Origin: Chitinophagaceae bacterium BSSC1
GTDB lineage: Bacteria; Bacteroidota; Bacteroidia; Chitinophagales; Chitinophagaceae
Assembly: GCA_002256435.1 (NCBI GenBank)
Contig: NKJC01000005.1
Coordinates: forward strand, 124,001 to 188,000
Direction: 5' to 3'
DNA length: 64,000 nucleotides
The number at the start of each line of letters is the position of its first letter. The stretch's first letter is position 1. The position numbers were made by a program, and so were the translations under genes. The notes under the pieces are model-generated. The model searched no databases, was not told where the DNA came from, and was given only the letters and a program-made list of their open reading frames with translations. Positions 45,124-54,647 of this stretch are shown piece by piece.

Positions 45124-48100
45124 TCATTTTGGAAAACTAAAACTAAAAGTGCTACCTTTTCCTGGCTCGGATGTTACCCAGATTCTTCCGTTAAACCTAT
45201 CTACTATTTTTTTGCAAATAGCTAACCCTATACCTGTGCCACTATATTCATTCTTATTGTGTAGTCGCTGAAATATCACAAATATTTTTTCAAAAAATTT
45301 GGGATCAATGCCTAAGCCATTATCCTTAATACTAAAAATGAATTCAGCTTCTTTTTCTTCACAGTCTACCCATATTTCAGGAGCTGCCTCACTCCTATAT
45401 TTTAAAGCATTTCCAATTAAATTTTGTAGTAATTGAGTAATTGGCGTTTTATCTGCCATAATAACTGGCAAATTGGAAGAGTGTATTACTCCACCAGATT
45501 CAAATAGTTTATTTTTAAAGAGATTTTTAAGTTCTTCAACTATTTCATTTGTATCAACAGGTTGCAAAGCAATGGCAGTACTACTTACTCTGGAAAACTG
45601 CAATAAATCGCTAATTAACCTTTTCATTCTATCTGCTCCATCTACAGCAAGATGTATGTATTTGTTACCTGTTTCATCTAACTGTGTTTCATATTTCTTT
45701 TGCAATAATTGCAAAAAGCTACTAACCATCCTAAGTGGCTCCTGTAAATCATGAGATGCTACATAAGCAAATCTTTCTAACTCTAAATTTGAATTCACTA
45801 GTTGCTCCGCTCTTTTTTCTAATTTTTCATTTAAATTTTTAAGGATTAATTCTGTTTCCTTTTGCAGGGTAATGTCTCGGCAAGCACCAATCATTCTAAT
45901 TGGCTCTAATTTCTCATTTCTTGTCAAATAGCCTTTTTCAAAAAGGTAGGCATAGTTACCATCAGATTTTAAAAACCGGTAAGAATCTGACCAGTATAGC
46001 TCTTCTGTTTCAAACAGAAAATGGTTCATTTTTTGAAGTATTAAATCCACATCTTCAGGATGAATTCTATCTATCCAAGATCCATGAGTAGGGCTTAGTG
46101 TTGAATTAGATTCATCAATTAATACTTTCAATCCATCTCCAGTTCTAAACACTTCACTATTTCTTATGTTCCAATCCCAAATGATATCATTGGTTGCCTT
46201 TGATACTAAATTATAGCGTTCATTGATTTCAAGAATTTCCTTTTCAAACTGTTTGTTATCAATGATCACTTTAAGAATATTAACCGCTCGCAAAATGGTT
46301 TTCTCTTCTTCTATTGTTGGCTCTTTAATAGTATTATAGTAAATAGCAAATGTTCCTAAAACTTGTCCTTGATTATTCAAAATGGGATAAGACCAACAAG
46401 CTTTAAATCCGAATTGTTTTGCAAGATCCCAATACTGCTTCCACCTTAGATCAGTAGCAATATCGCTAACAACCACTTTCTGTTTTAAAAATGCCGCTGT
46501 GCCACAAGATCCTTTGTTTGGTCCAATTTCACCACCTTCAATTTTTGAAATATACTCTGCAGGCAAATTGGGCGCCGACCAATTGTACAGTTTATCTTCA
46601 TCTAAACGTAATACAGAGCACGTCATTACAGGATGCAACTTCTCAATTTCTGTCAAGTAGAATGTAATGGTTTTTTCAAGTGTATTATCTGGCAATGCAT
46701 TCTTCTCTAAAACGTCTTTCTCCAATTGTTCTAAAGCCAATAACCTTTTAGCTTCGGTAATATTCTTAAAATAAACAGATAGGCCTCTTTCTGATGGATA
46801 TGCGTTCACCTCCAAATAGAGATTTAGCGGCTCATAAAATTCTTCCTCATGGAGTGCAACACCTTCAAGCATAGCATTGGTATATGCTTTAAAGAAATTC
46901 TCAGTTTTTGTCTCAGGGAATACATCGTATAAATGCTTACCTACTATATCTTCCCTCTTTACTTGTAACATTCGTTCTGACTCTTTGTTCCAGTAGGTTA
47001 CTACCCAGTCTCTATCCAATGTTAAAAACCCGTCCGTAATACTTTCAAGAATGGAATTCTTTTCTTCAAATGCTGCTTGTATTTCTTGTTCTACTTGCTT
47101 TCTGTCATTAATAGACCTAAAGAAAATGGACAAGCCATCTTCCGTTGGATAAAAGCTCTCCTCATACCAACTAGAGAATTGGTCAAAATAAATTTCAAAA
47201 TGCACTGGCTGCTTAAATTCCAAAGACTTTTGAAAATTTTCATAAAACAAACCTTCTTTTAAGAAGCCATAAATGTCAAAAATGTTTTTCCCTATTAATT
47301 CATCTGAACTTCTTCTTAATAGTTTTTGTGCGGGGCTATTTACATAAGTAAAATTCAATTGATTATCTAGTGCATAGAAACAATCTGAAATACTCTCCAA
47401 AATGTTTTCTCTTTCTAAATCCATCTTTTTCTTTTCCGTAATGTCTTTTGCAACTGCAAAGACTACCCCCTCTTCCTCAATGGGTACTGAGGTCCAAGAC
47501 AACCATTTGATCTCACCTTTTTTAGTAATGTATCTATTTTCAAATCCGTGTAGACTTTCTCCTAAAATAATTTCTCCTCTTTTTTGCAATACTTCATCCT
47601 TATCTGAATGATATACAAATTCTTCAATTTTCCTTTCCATTAACTCTGCCTCTGTGTACCCTAATAAGTTACAAACCGCCAAGTTAATTTTCTTAAAGTA
47701 GCCATCAAAACCGGCAATACAAAGCAGGTCAGGAGAGAGTTGGAAAAAGCGATTTAATTCATCCTCTGCTCTAGATTTTTGGATATCAGCACCAATTTGC
47801 TTGCTAATCTTATCCATTAATTCAGACTTCAATTGGTCTTGGTTGAATGGCTTGTCTAAGAAAAAATTAAAGAATCCAATTACTTTATCATTCAGAAAAA
47901 TGGGCAACACCAACACACTTTCTAATCCAGCTACTAGGGCATTTTCTTTTGCCAAAAAATTACTTGCTTGAATATTTGCATAATAAATAGAAGACTTCTT
48001 CTCCCAAGCAGTACCCATCATGCCAAATCCTTTTTGAACGTTTTCTAGTTTTATATTTTTTCTAAATAAGGCACTGGTATCATCTTTAGCCCAATTGGCC

Positions 48101-49806
48101 TTGTACAACATTTTAGATTCATCAATATTAATCAACCAAGCTTCTGCATAATTATAGCCTAAGTATTCACTGATTTTCTGAATCACAATACTCATGGCAA
48201 CTTCTAAATGCTTATTACCATTTATTATCTGCAACAATTCATAAAATAATTCTTTTTCTTTCTCCTCTTTTTTCCTTTCAGTGATATTTTTTTGAATAGA
48301 TATCCAGTGGGTAAAAAAACCCTTGGAATCCGCTACTGGTACAATTGAAATATTTGACCAAAATTTTTCACCGTTCTTTTTATAATTAACTATTTCAATT
48401 TCATATGGTTGCCAAGCTTCTAATGCTTTTCTAAGTCTATCAAGCTCAGCTCTATCACTATCTGGACCTTGTAAGATTCTAGGTGATTGGCCCAATACCT
48501 CATCCCGATCATATCCCGTCATTTTAGTAAATGCATCATTGACATATATGATTCTAGGACCAGGCATATTAATGGGTTCTGCTTCCGTAATTAATACTGC
48601 GTCAGAAGAATTAGTAATGACAGATTTGAAAAGCTTTAATTGCTGTTCTTCTCTTTTCTGTTCAGTAATGTCTTGCATGGCACCAATCATCCTAATAGCC
48701 TTCCCCTTTTTATCGCGGATTACAATTCCTTTGTTTCTCACATAAGCCATTACTCCGTCTGCCTTTTTGAACCTATATTCTTCAACCCAATTGCTATTCT
48801 TACTTTTTATAAGGGAATTAATACTTTGTAATACTCTTTGCCTATCATCACCATGTATATGTTCATACCAACCTACAATATCACCTTTATTATTTTCAGT
48901 CTTATACCCAAAAAGGCTTTCAAAACCTTCACCCCAATAGAGGTCATCATCAACTAGGTTCAAATCCCAGATGGCATCAAAAGTTGCTTTTGTAACAAAC
49001 CCATACCGCTCATTACTCAATTGCAATTTTCTTTCAATATGCAATTTTTCAGAAACGTTGTTACAGATTTCAATCATGCAAGGCTTACCGTTGAATAGAA
49101 TACTATGCCCGGTTTTTTCAACATGAATAATACTACCGTCTTTTTTAAGATGCTTCCAAATACCAAAATGAATAGGACCTTTTGATAATTTATAATACTT
49201 AATAATCTCTTCTAATGATTGACGATCCTCTGTTGGTCTCAAATCCATAATAGACATACTTAACAGCTCTTCTCTGGTATATCCATAACTTGAGAGCACA
49301 CTGTCATTCACATCCATAATTTGATAAGTGTCCATTTCATAAATCCACATGGGAGATGGACTAGCAAAAAACAACATCCGGTATTTTTCTTCCGAATATT
49401 GCATTTCATTCATAGCATGTTTTGCAACAGTTATGTTTTTTGCAATGACAGAAACCCCAACATGTATATTTACTTCATTGAATATTGGGTTAATTTGAAC
49501 TTCAAAAAAAGTATCTAACCCCGCTTTAGTTAACTTATCTTCAAATTTGACAGAATTAGAAGATTTAATATGTTCTAATAACTTTAATAGCTTTTGGGAG
49601 TCCTGCTTTTTGAATAGACTAGTTAGGTTTTCACCTATTACCAAATCATGACCAAAATAGTCCTTACAAACCAACTGACAGGCTTTGTTAAAATAAGTCA
49701 GGTTCATGTCTAGGTCCACCGTGTAAATAATATCGGGCATGTCTTCAAGAAGGCGAAATACATGACTGTGCAAGACCTGATTAGCAAGGGCTGAACCGTT
49801 TTCCAT
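45124..49806 (-). CDS. Giant multi-PAS/GAF sensor histidine kinase
   Basis: Soluble sensor kinase without obvious transmembrane segments. About eight PAS/PAC units are visible, recognisable by repeated YRFKKADG- and DITEKK/NITERKKEE-type endings. Two GAF-like domains occur, one near the middle (IVQKISEYLGYNYAEAWLI) and one later (ITFYLTEIEKLHPVMTCSVL, then GPNKGSCGTAAFL). After a coil (LEKRAEQLVNSNLELERF), HisKA has its His in YVASHDLQEPLRMV, and HATPase has DNGLGIDP and GTGIGLAICKK. The frame opens at TTG 49863, but I use ATG 49806. No bilin-binding Cys context is evident, so light sensing is not supported. It heads a five-gene signalling operon with an Rcp1-like receiver 4 bp downstream. 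Confidence 0.88.
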   Translation of the reverse strand: MENGSALANQVLHSHVFRLLEDMPDIIYTVDLDMNLTYFNKACQLVCKDYFGHDLVIGENLTSLFKKQDSQKLLKLLEHIKSSNSVKFEDKLTKAGLDTFFEVQINPIFNEVNIHVGVSVIAKNITVAKHAMNEMQYSEEKYRMLFFASPSPMWIYEMDTYQIMDVNDSVLSSYGYTREELLSMSIMDLRPTEDRQSLEEIIKYYKLSKGPIHFGIWKHLKKDGSIIHVEKTGHSILFNGKPCMIEICNNVSEKLHIERKLQLSNERYGFVTKATFDAIWDLNLVDDDLYWGEGFESLFGYKTENNKGDIVGWYEHIHGDDRQRVLQSINSLIKSKNSNWVEEYRFKKADGVMAYVRNKGIVIRDKKGKAIRMIGAMQDITEQKREEQQLKLFKSVITNSSDAVLITEAEPINMPGPRIIYVNDAFTKMTGYDRDEVLGQSPRILQGPDSDRAELDRLRKALEAWQPYEIEIVNYKKNGEKFWSNISIVPVADSKGFFTHWISIQKNITERKKEEKEKELFYELLQIINGNKHLEVAMSIVIQKISEYLGYNYAEAWLINIDESKMLYKANWAKDDTSALFRKNIKLENVQKGFGMMGTAWEKKSSIYYANIQASNFLAKENALVAGLESVLVLPIFLNDKVIGFFNFFLDKPFNQDQLKSELMDKISKQIGADIQKSRAEDELNRFFQLSPDLLCIAGFDGYFKKINLAVCNLLGYTEAELMERKIEEFVYHSDKDEVLQKRGEIILGESLHGFENRYITKKGEIKWLSWTSVPIEEEGVVFAVAKDITEKKKMDLERENILESISDCFYALDNQLNFTYVNSPAQKLLRRSSDELIGKNIFDIYGFLKEGLFYENFQKSLEFKQPVHFEIYFDQFSSWYEESFYPTEDGLSIFFRSINDRKQVEQEIQAAFEEKNSILESITDGFLTLDRDWVVTYWNKESERMLQVKREDIVGKHLYDVFPETKTENFFKAYTNAMLEGVALHEEEFYEPLNLYLEVNAYPSERGLSVYFKNITEAKRLLALEQLEKDVLEKNALPDNTLEKTITFYLTEIEKLHPVMTCSVLRLDEDKLYNWSAPNLPAEYISKIEGGEIGPNKGSCGTAAFLKQKVVVSDIATDLRWKQYWDLAKQFGFKACWSYPILNNQGQVLGTFAIYYNTIKEPTIEEEKTILRAVNILKVIIDNKQFEKEILEINERYNLVSKATNDIIWDWNIRNSEVFRTGDGLKVLIDESNSTLSPTHGSWIDRIHPEDVDLILQKMNHFLFETEELYWSDSYRFLKSDGNYAYLFEKGYLTRNEKLEPIRMIGACRDITLQKETELILKNLNEKLEKRAEQLVNSNLELERFAYVASHDLQEPLRMVSSFLQLLQKKYETQLDETGNKYIHLAVDGADRMKRLISDLLQFSRVSSTAIALQPVDTNEIVEELKNLFKNKLFESGGVIHSSNLPVIMADKTPITQLLQNLIGNALKYRSEAAPEIWVDCEEKEAEFIFSIKDNGLGIDPKFFEKIFVIFQRLHNKNEYSGTGIGLAICKKIVDRFNGRIWVTSEPGKGSTFSFSFPK

Positions 49807-49919
49807 TCCTGCAGCGTTAGTTGTAGTTTCTTTCTTCAATGGATCACAGAGATTGATGGCCAAATAGCAGCGGAATAATTATCCGCATATGTACACTTAA
49901 ATGTACGAAAAACTAACTA

Positions 49920-52082
49920 CTATGGCTTACACCTTTTTTCCATTTGTGCAGCGGCATCTGGATGACCTAAATCTCTGGCCAAAGCAAGGTCAACGCATGC
50001 GCCAGTTTTGTCTATCAAATTAAATTTGGCAAGGCCGCGTTGAAAATATGCTTCTGCATTAGACTTGTCCATTTCTATAGCCCTGTTAAAATCCTTAATG
50101 GCACTTTGAAAGTCTCTAATTTGAGCTTTCAGAATTCCTCTACTCACAAAGGCATTTGCATTAGAAGCATTTAATTCAATTGACTTGTTATAATCTACAA
50201 TTGCTAGACTATTCTGCTTTAAAAGGGCTCTGAGAAGGCCTCTATTGTAATAGATATCTGCATCACTAGGGTTTTGCTGAATAGCTCTATTAAAATCATT
50301 CATTGCGGCAGCATAATCCTTTAATGTCACTTTTAATAATCCTCTATTGAATAAAAGGTTTTGAAGGTTAGCATTAATTGCAACAGCCTTGTCAAAATCT
50401 GCTAAAGCGCCATAAAGGTCTTTTTGTTGGTTCTTAATAATCCCCCTATTAAAGAACAGTTCAGCATTATTGGGATTTAGCGCAATTCCTTTATTAAAAT
50501 CCTGGATGGCACCTGTATAATCTTTGGTATTGGCCTTACCCAAACCTCTATTAAAGAAGGCGTTGGCGTTTTGTGGATTCAACTCCAGACTCTTGCTATA
50601 ATCTTGAATAGCTCCTGTGGTGTCATGCAAAGCGGTTTTAGAAACAGCCCTAGAAACATAGATATCAGCATAAGTGGGAGCTTGCAAAATGGCCTGATCA
50701 AAATCTTTAATGGCTGAAGCATGGTCATTCAAAAAAGATTTAGCAATTCCACGGTTAAAATAAGCATTCTGTGTATTGGGATTCAATTCAATAGACTTAG
50801 AAAAATCTTTTACAGCTCCTGCATAATCCTTAATAGCAGATTTTGAAACACCCCTACTCAGATACAAGTCAGCATTAGAAGGACTCATTTCAATGGCCTT
50901 GTTAAAATCCTGAACTGCTGCTGCATGATTCAAACTATAAGACTTTGCAAGACCTCTATTAAAATAAATATCTGCATTAGTACCATCTTGTTCAATAGCC
51001 TTGGTATAGTCAAGAATTGCACCAGGATAATCATTTAATTCTCGCCTAAGAATACCACGGTTAAAATAAGCATTTTGGGTATTGGGATTAAGTGCAATGG
51101 CCTTGTTAAAATCTTGCAATGCGCCTTGCTTGTCAGAAAGATAGTTTTTAACAATGCCCCTATTAAAATAAATGTCAGCATTAGAGGGATCTCTTTCTAT
51201 AGCTCTATTATAATCTAATAAAGCTCCGCGATAGTCTTTTAATCTTCCATTTTCAATACCCCTATTAAAATAGGCGTTCTGGGTATTGGGATTCAGTTCT
51301 ATAGCTTTAGTATAATCTTTTATAGCAGCAGCTTGGTCATTTAAATAACTTTTTGTAACCCCTCTATTAAAATATAAATCTGCATTATTGGGTTGAATAG
51401 ACAGGGCTTTGTTAAAATCTGTAATTGCCCCACTATAATCCTTTAAGCCATTTTTGGCGATGGCTCTGTTAAAATAAATATCAGCATTGTTATTATCATC
51501 ATTGATTGCCTTATCAAAATCTAAAATGGCGCCTTGATAATCTTTTAAATAAGCTTTTTCAATACCACGATTAAAATAAATATTCACCGTTTCGGAATTG
51601 ATAGAAATGGTTTTATTAAAATCCTGTAAAGCACCTGCGTGGTCATTCATGGCACTTTTGGCAATGCCACGGCTAAAATAGATATCCGCATTATCTGGAT
51701 CCTGTTGCAGGGCAGTAGTGTGGTCTTGAACAGCTCCTTTATAGTCTTTCATATGCCCTTTTTCAATACCCCTATTGTAATAAGCATTGGGCATGTTTGG
51801 AAATATGGCAATTGCCTTACTATAGTCTTGAACAGCGCCTACATAATCTGCCAACATGCTTTTGGCATAGGCTCTATTAAAATAAATATCAGGATTATTT
51901 GGCTCTGTTAATACAGCTTTTGTATAATCCCGAATAGCCCCTTTATAGTCTTTCTGGTCTAATTTTAAATTCCCACTTGTAAAAAAGTCCTCAGTTACCT
52001 GGGCATGAATGGGATGAACACTGACAACCAAGAGCAGGGTCAAAAAAGCCAGAAATTTATTCACCAGTATTGATTTTTGCAT
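49920..52082 (-). CDS. Secreted or periplasmic protein of 20 tandem TPR repeats
   Basis: A signal peptide (about 1-28, ending HPIHAQ) precedes 20 tandem 34-residue tetratricopeptide repeats that fill nearly the whole protein; each has the core YFNRGIxK-x5-YxGAIxDFxKAIxLNP. A short C-terminal tail ends MEKRCKP. TPR solenoids bind peptides or scaffold complexes. Repeats alternate between a NADIYFNRG type and a TQNAYFNRG type, with phase slips that imply duplication of blocks of repeats. It lies upstream of the kinase operon (about 110 bp to the chosen kinase start) and after a receiver gene, but membership in the signalling system is only positional. No membrane anchor beyond the signal is seen. 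Confidence 0.88.
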   Translation of the reverse strand: MQKSILVNKFLAFLTLLLVVSVHPIHAQVTEDFFTSGNLKLDQKDYKGAIRDYTKAVLTEPNNPDIYFNRAYAKSMLADYVGAVQDYSKAIAIFPNMPNAYYNRGIEKGHMKDYKGAVQDHTTALQQDPDNADIYFSRGIAKSAMNDHAGALQDFNKTISINSETVNIYFNRGIEKAYLKDYQGAILDFDKAINDDNNNADIYFNRAIAKNGLKDYSGAITDFNKALSIQPNNADLYFNRGVTKSYLNDQAAAIKDYTKAIELNPNTQNAYFNRGIENGRLKDYRGALLDYNRAIERDPSNADIYFNRGIVKNYLSDKQGALQDFNKAIALNPNTQNAYFNRGILRRELNDYPGAILDYTKAIEQDGTNADIYFNRGLAKSYSLNHAAAVQDFNKAIEMSPSNADLYLSRGVSKSAIKDYAGAVKDFSKSIELNPNTQNAYFNRGIAKSFLNDHASAIKDFDQAILQAPTYADIYVSRAVSKTALHDTTGAIQDYSKSLELNPQNANAFFNRGLGKANTKDYTGAIQDFNKGIALNPNNAELFFNRGIIKNQQKDLYGALADFDKAVAINANLQNLLFNRGLLKVTLKDYAAAMNDFNRAIQQNPSDADIYYNRGLLRALLKQNSLAIVDYNKSIELNASNANAFVSRGILKAQIRDFQSAIKDFNRAIEMDKSNAEAYFQRGLAKFNLIDKTGACVDLALARDLGHPDAAAQMEKRCKP

Positions 52083-52163
52083 GGAAACTATCTAATTAGC
52101 CATACAAAGATAAAGAACCATTTGCTTGAATGGGTCTCAAGATCTCTTAACTGATGCTTAAAT

Positions 52164-52556
52164 TCAATCAGAAAGGCCAATCCCGTCTAATTGCTCATCG
52201 CTTAAGGGCTTTATCAGGTACTTAAAAACAGATGGGTTTGCAGCAGACCTATCAAGATCATGCTTGTCTATGGAAGAAGAAAGTAGGCAGATTTTGGTAT
52301 GCTGGCGAAAAATGGCAGGAAATTGAGAATACTGCTCCAGAAATTCCCAACCATCCATAAAAGGCATGTTAATGTCTAAAAAAATCCAACGTGGAAATGA
52401 AAACTCATTTAGCTTCTCCATGCTGCGTAATGACGCCATAGCTTTTACCGCTGATTCAAAAATCACAATCTTACTGTTGGGTGTCATTTCTTGAATCATT
52501 TCTCTATTCAAGTAATTAACCAAACTATCGTCATCAATTAGGTAAATTTCTGCCAT
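52164..52556 (-). CDS. Stand-alone response regulator receiver (MDGWEFL type)
   Basis: Single REC domain of 130 residues: IDDDS acidic pocket, phospho-acceptor D61 in FLDINMPFMDGWEFL, ICLLSSSIDKHDL switch, and conserved Lys in YLIKPLS. No output domain. It follows the 57-residue ORF by 18 bp and an acyltransferase gene before that, all on the minus strand, which is an unusual neighbourhood for a receiver. It shares its MDGWEFL signature with the receivers at 42765 and 54179, so the three probably descend from one ancestor and may be targets of the same kinases. Confidence 0.9.
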   Translation of the reverse strand: MAEIYLIDDDSLVNYLNREMIQEMTPNSKIVIFESAVKAMASLRSMEKLNEFSFPRWIFLDINMPFMDGWEFLEQYSQFPAIFRQHTKICLLSSSIDKHDLDRSAANPSVFKYLIKPLSDEQLDGIGLSD

Positions 52557-52574
52557 TGTTTATGTCAAAATAAG

Positions 52575-52748
52575 TTATCCAATCACCTGCTGCAACTTCT
52601 CTTGCATTGATTGAAATTGAAAATGAATCCTTACAGCTTCACCAACTTTGTTGATGCTAACTTTATCGCCTTTCTTGATGGATTCTTCAATCAAGTTATT
52701 GATATTGCTCAGACTGTCTAGTGGTAATAAAAGAACAAAATTTTCCAT
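52575..52748 (-). CDS. 57-residue protein between acyltransferase and receiver genes
   Basis: A small ORF beginning ATG at 52748 (MENFVLLLPLDSLSNINN) and ending VIG. The first half could form an amphipathic helix and strand, the rest a charged VSINKVGEAVRIHFQFQ strand pair and a final helix. It is 10 bp after the acyltransferase stop and 18 bp before the receiver start, exactly filling the gap in the operon, and its composition is protein-like without low-complexity runs. I do not recognise a family; an adaptor or inhibitor of the adjacent receiver is a guess. Confidence 0.65.
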   Translation of the reverse strand: MENFVLLLPLDSLSNINNLIEESIKKGDKVSINKVGEAVRIHFQFQSMQEKLQQVIG

Positions 52749-52758
52749 ATGGTTTGGG

Positions 52759-53964
52759 TTAATAGGTTAGTGGTTGAGAAAATAGCGCATATTTATGTGC
52801 TAAATTTTTGTTGATTCTTATATAGGTATTGGTAAATTCTGGTTCAAATACAAGCAAATGAGGGGCTTCCGCACCTTTGGTTCTTGCTCCAGTGAGTAAT
52901 TGGAAGAACCCGGGAGAATATTTTTTTACTAACTCATGCAAAATCACACAAAAAACAATTACAACTATCGGCATTATCAGGAATACTATTAGTCGATTTC
53001 CGACTATGGATTTTGTCATTTCCAAAGAAGGACTATTCAATAAATTGATAATTGGAGCATGAAAGGCGTAAATGAAAAATCCATATTTAGTTGCCCTTTC
53101 ATACCATCTAAAATTTTCAAACTTGATTACTATAGTATCTATTCCAAACCAGAACAACAAAATCCCAATCAAAATATTGGCATCAAAAAGCATTCTTGTA
53201 ACAAGCGCTGCTTGAGCCCCCATCAGTTCAAATCCTTTAAAACTGAGATAGGTTTTTACTATGCCTAAAAAGATAAAAAGGGCTAAAAAACCAGAAGTTG
53301 AAAACCATTTGGGTTGCTGAATAATGTCAACTTTCTTTTCATAAACCAACATACCCAACACAAAGAAAAAACTAAACCTTGCATGAATAAATAGATTACT
53401 ATGTTCTGTAAAAACCCATAAAAAGAATAACACGGTTAAAAAAATCAAAGGGATTTTATTGTTCAAGAATTTAAGAACCGGAAACAGTACAGCCAATAGA
53501 AATATGAATTTGATATACCATAACTGGTAAGCAAATGGATTAATAAAAATTCTATACATCAACCCTTTGAATCTCAAATGATCTACCCTTGTTACCCAAA
53601 GGGCTGTTGTACTATTGAAGTAAAAGACTTCTTCCAGAACAAAAACCAATAAAATAGATAGTACAGAAATTAAGAAAAAGGGGATCACCAAAGACTTGAT
53701 TCTTGATTTGATAAGACAAACCTGTGAATGGCAGCTTGATTTTGCCATTAAGTATCCAGACATTAACATCAATAAAGGAATTCTAAAGCGCAATAAGCCA
53801 TTTACTACTAACATTTCAAAAAAGCTGGTAAAATTCAATGACTCCCCAATTAAATCAGATGGCGATTGCAATTGTGTCTGTAAAGTATACCCATGCACAA
53901 ATACCAGTGAAATCATACTGAACAAATACAAAAAGCGGATTCTTGAGCTAATGATGGGTTCCAT
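52759..53964 (-). CDS. Acyltransferase 3 (OafA-like) integral membrane protein
   Basis: Predicted inner-membrane O-acyltransferase. About ten hydrophobic helices span residues 10-340. Family features include RIRFLYLFSMISLVFVHGY at the N-terminus, where the usual catalytic His position is occupied by H24 in VFVHGY, and RFRIPLLMLMSGYLMAKS with the conserved R and SGYL. A YAFHAPIINLL segment lies near residue 295. The typical targets of the family are surface glycans or peptidoglycan-linked sugars, but the acceptor here is unknown. It leads a small minus-strand operon with the 57-residue ORF and a receiver; about 210 bp of non-coding sequence separate it from a divergent receiver gene. Confidence 0.85.
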   Translation of the reverse strand: MEPIISSRIRFLYLFSMISLVFVHGYTLQTQLQSPSDLIGESLNFTSFFEMLVVNGLLRFRIPLLMLMSGYLMAKSSCHSQVCLIKSRIKSLVIPFFLISVLSILLVFVLEEVFYFNSTTALWVTRVDHLRFKGLMYRIFINPFAYQLWYIKFIFLLAVLFPVLKFLNNKIPLIFLTVLFFLWVFTEHSNLFIHARFSFFFVLGMLVYEKKVDIIQQPKWFSTSGFLALFIFLGIVKTYLSFKGFELMGAQAALVTRMLFDANILIGILLFWFGIDTIVIKFENFRWYERATKYGFFIYAFHAPIINLLNSPSLEMTKSIVGNRLIVFLIMPIVVIVFCVILHELVKKYSPGFFQLLTGARTKGAEAPHLLVFEPEFTNTYIRINKNLAHKYALFSQPLTY

Positions 53965-54178
53965 TTCTTAATGTTGGCAAACCTATTATGTAAAAAGGAT
54001 GCCAAACACTTATCTATCTGATAATCAATTAGATGAGCAGAAACTATTTTTGAATACCATCCCATTTTGGGAATAATTCGCCAGATTTTGGATTGGACAC
54101 AGAATTTGCTGCCCTTGAAACAGAATTGGATGAATGGGTTTTCTAACCGTTCTTTGCTTTTTAAATAGGACTTAATTG

Positions 54179-54613
54179 ATGCAATCAAAGCTTATGATTC
54201 CCATTGCGATGTGTATAGATGATGATCCCATCGTTTTAATGCTGAATGATTTGATATTGAAAGAACAGTTTTTCTGTGACCAATTAATCAAGTTAGACAA
54301 AGCGGAATTGGCTTTGGATTATTTCAGAAAACAGGCTATTTTACCCCAGGCTGATTGGTCATTGCCCAATATCATTTTTCTTGATATTAATATGCCCGTT
54401 ATGGACGGATGGGAATTCTTGGAAATTTTTACCAAGGAGTTTCCGCAGTTCCATGAGAAGGTAAAAGTGGTTATTCTATCTTCAAGTGTAAATCCTGCCG
54501 ATTTAGAGTTAGCCAAGAATCACCCTTTGGTAATTAATTTTATTCCCAAACCCATTGGTGAGACAGAATTAGAAAATTTAAAAAAGCACGAAAGCATCGC
54601 TGCTTTTTTTTGA
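54179..54613 (+). CDS. Stand-alone response regulator receiver (MDGWEFL type)
   Basis: Single REC domain of about 144 residues with no output domain. ATG at 54179 is preferred over the preceding TTG. Features are CIDDDP acidic residues, phospho-acceptor D69 in FLDINMPVMDGWEFL, VVILSSSVNPADLELAK, and K in FIPKPIGE. The VNPADLE segment is nearly identical in pattern to the receiver at 42765 (VNPLDWE), showing close paralogy. It stands alone, divergent from the acyltransferase operon and convergent with the esterase gene (34 bp between stops), so its kinase is not fixed by position; the hybrid kinase 3 kb away is a candidate. Confidence 0.9.
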   Translation: MQSKLMIPIAMCIDDDPIVLMLNDLILKEQFFCDQLIKLDKAELALDYFRKQAILPQADWSLPNIIFLDINMPVMDGWEFLEIFTKEFPQFHEKVKVVILSSSVNPADLELAKNHPLVINFIPKPIGETELENLKKHESIAAFF

Positions 54614-54647
54614 GCCCAATCTATTAATTGTTTAAACATTGTTACAA

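Noticed and set aside
45124..49806. Phytochrome photoreceptor
   Set aside because: The kinase core and partner receiver resemble phytochrome systems, but I cannot find a bilin-binding Cys context in the GAF-like domains.
49950..52000. Minisatellite or mobile repeat region
   Set aside because: The 102-bp periodicity is the coding footprint of 20 TPR repeats in one uninterrupted reading frame.
53913..54188. A minus-strand 91-codon frame between the acyltransferase and receiver genes
   Set aside because: It overlaps both the acyltransferase start and the divergent receiver start, is lysine- and isoleucine-rich as expected for AT-rich non-coding DNA, and shows no recognisable domain or signal.
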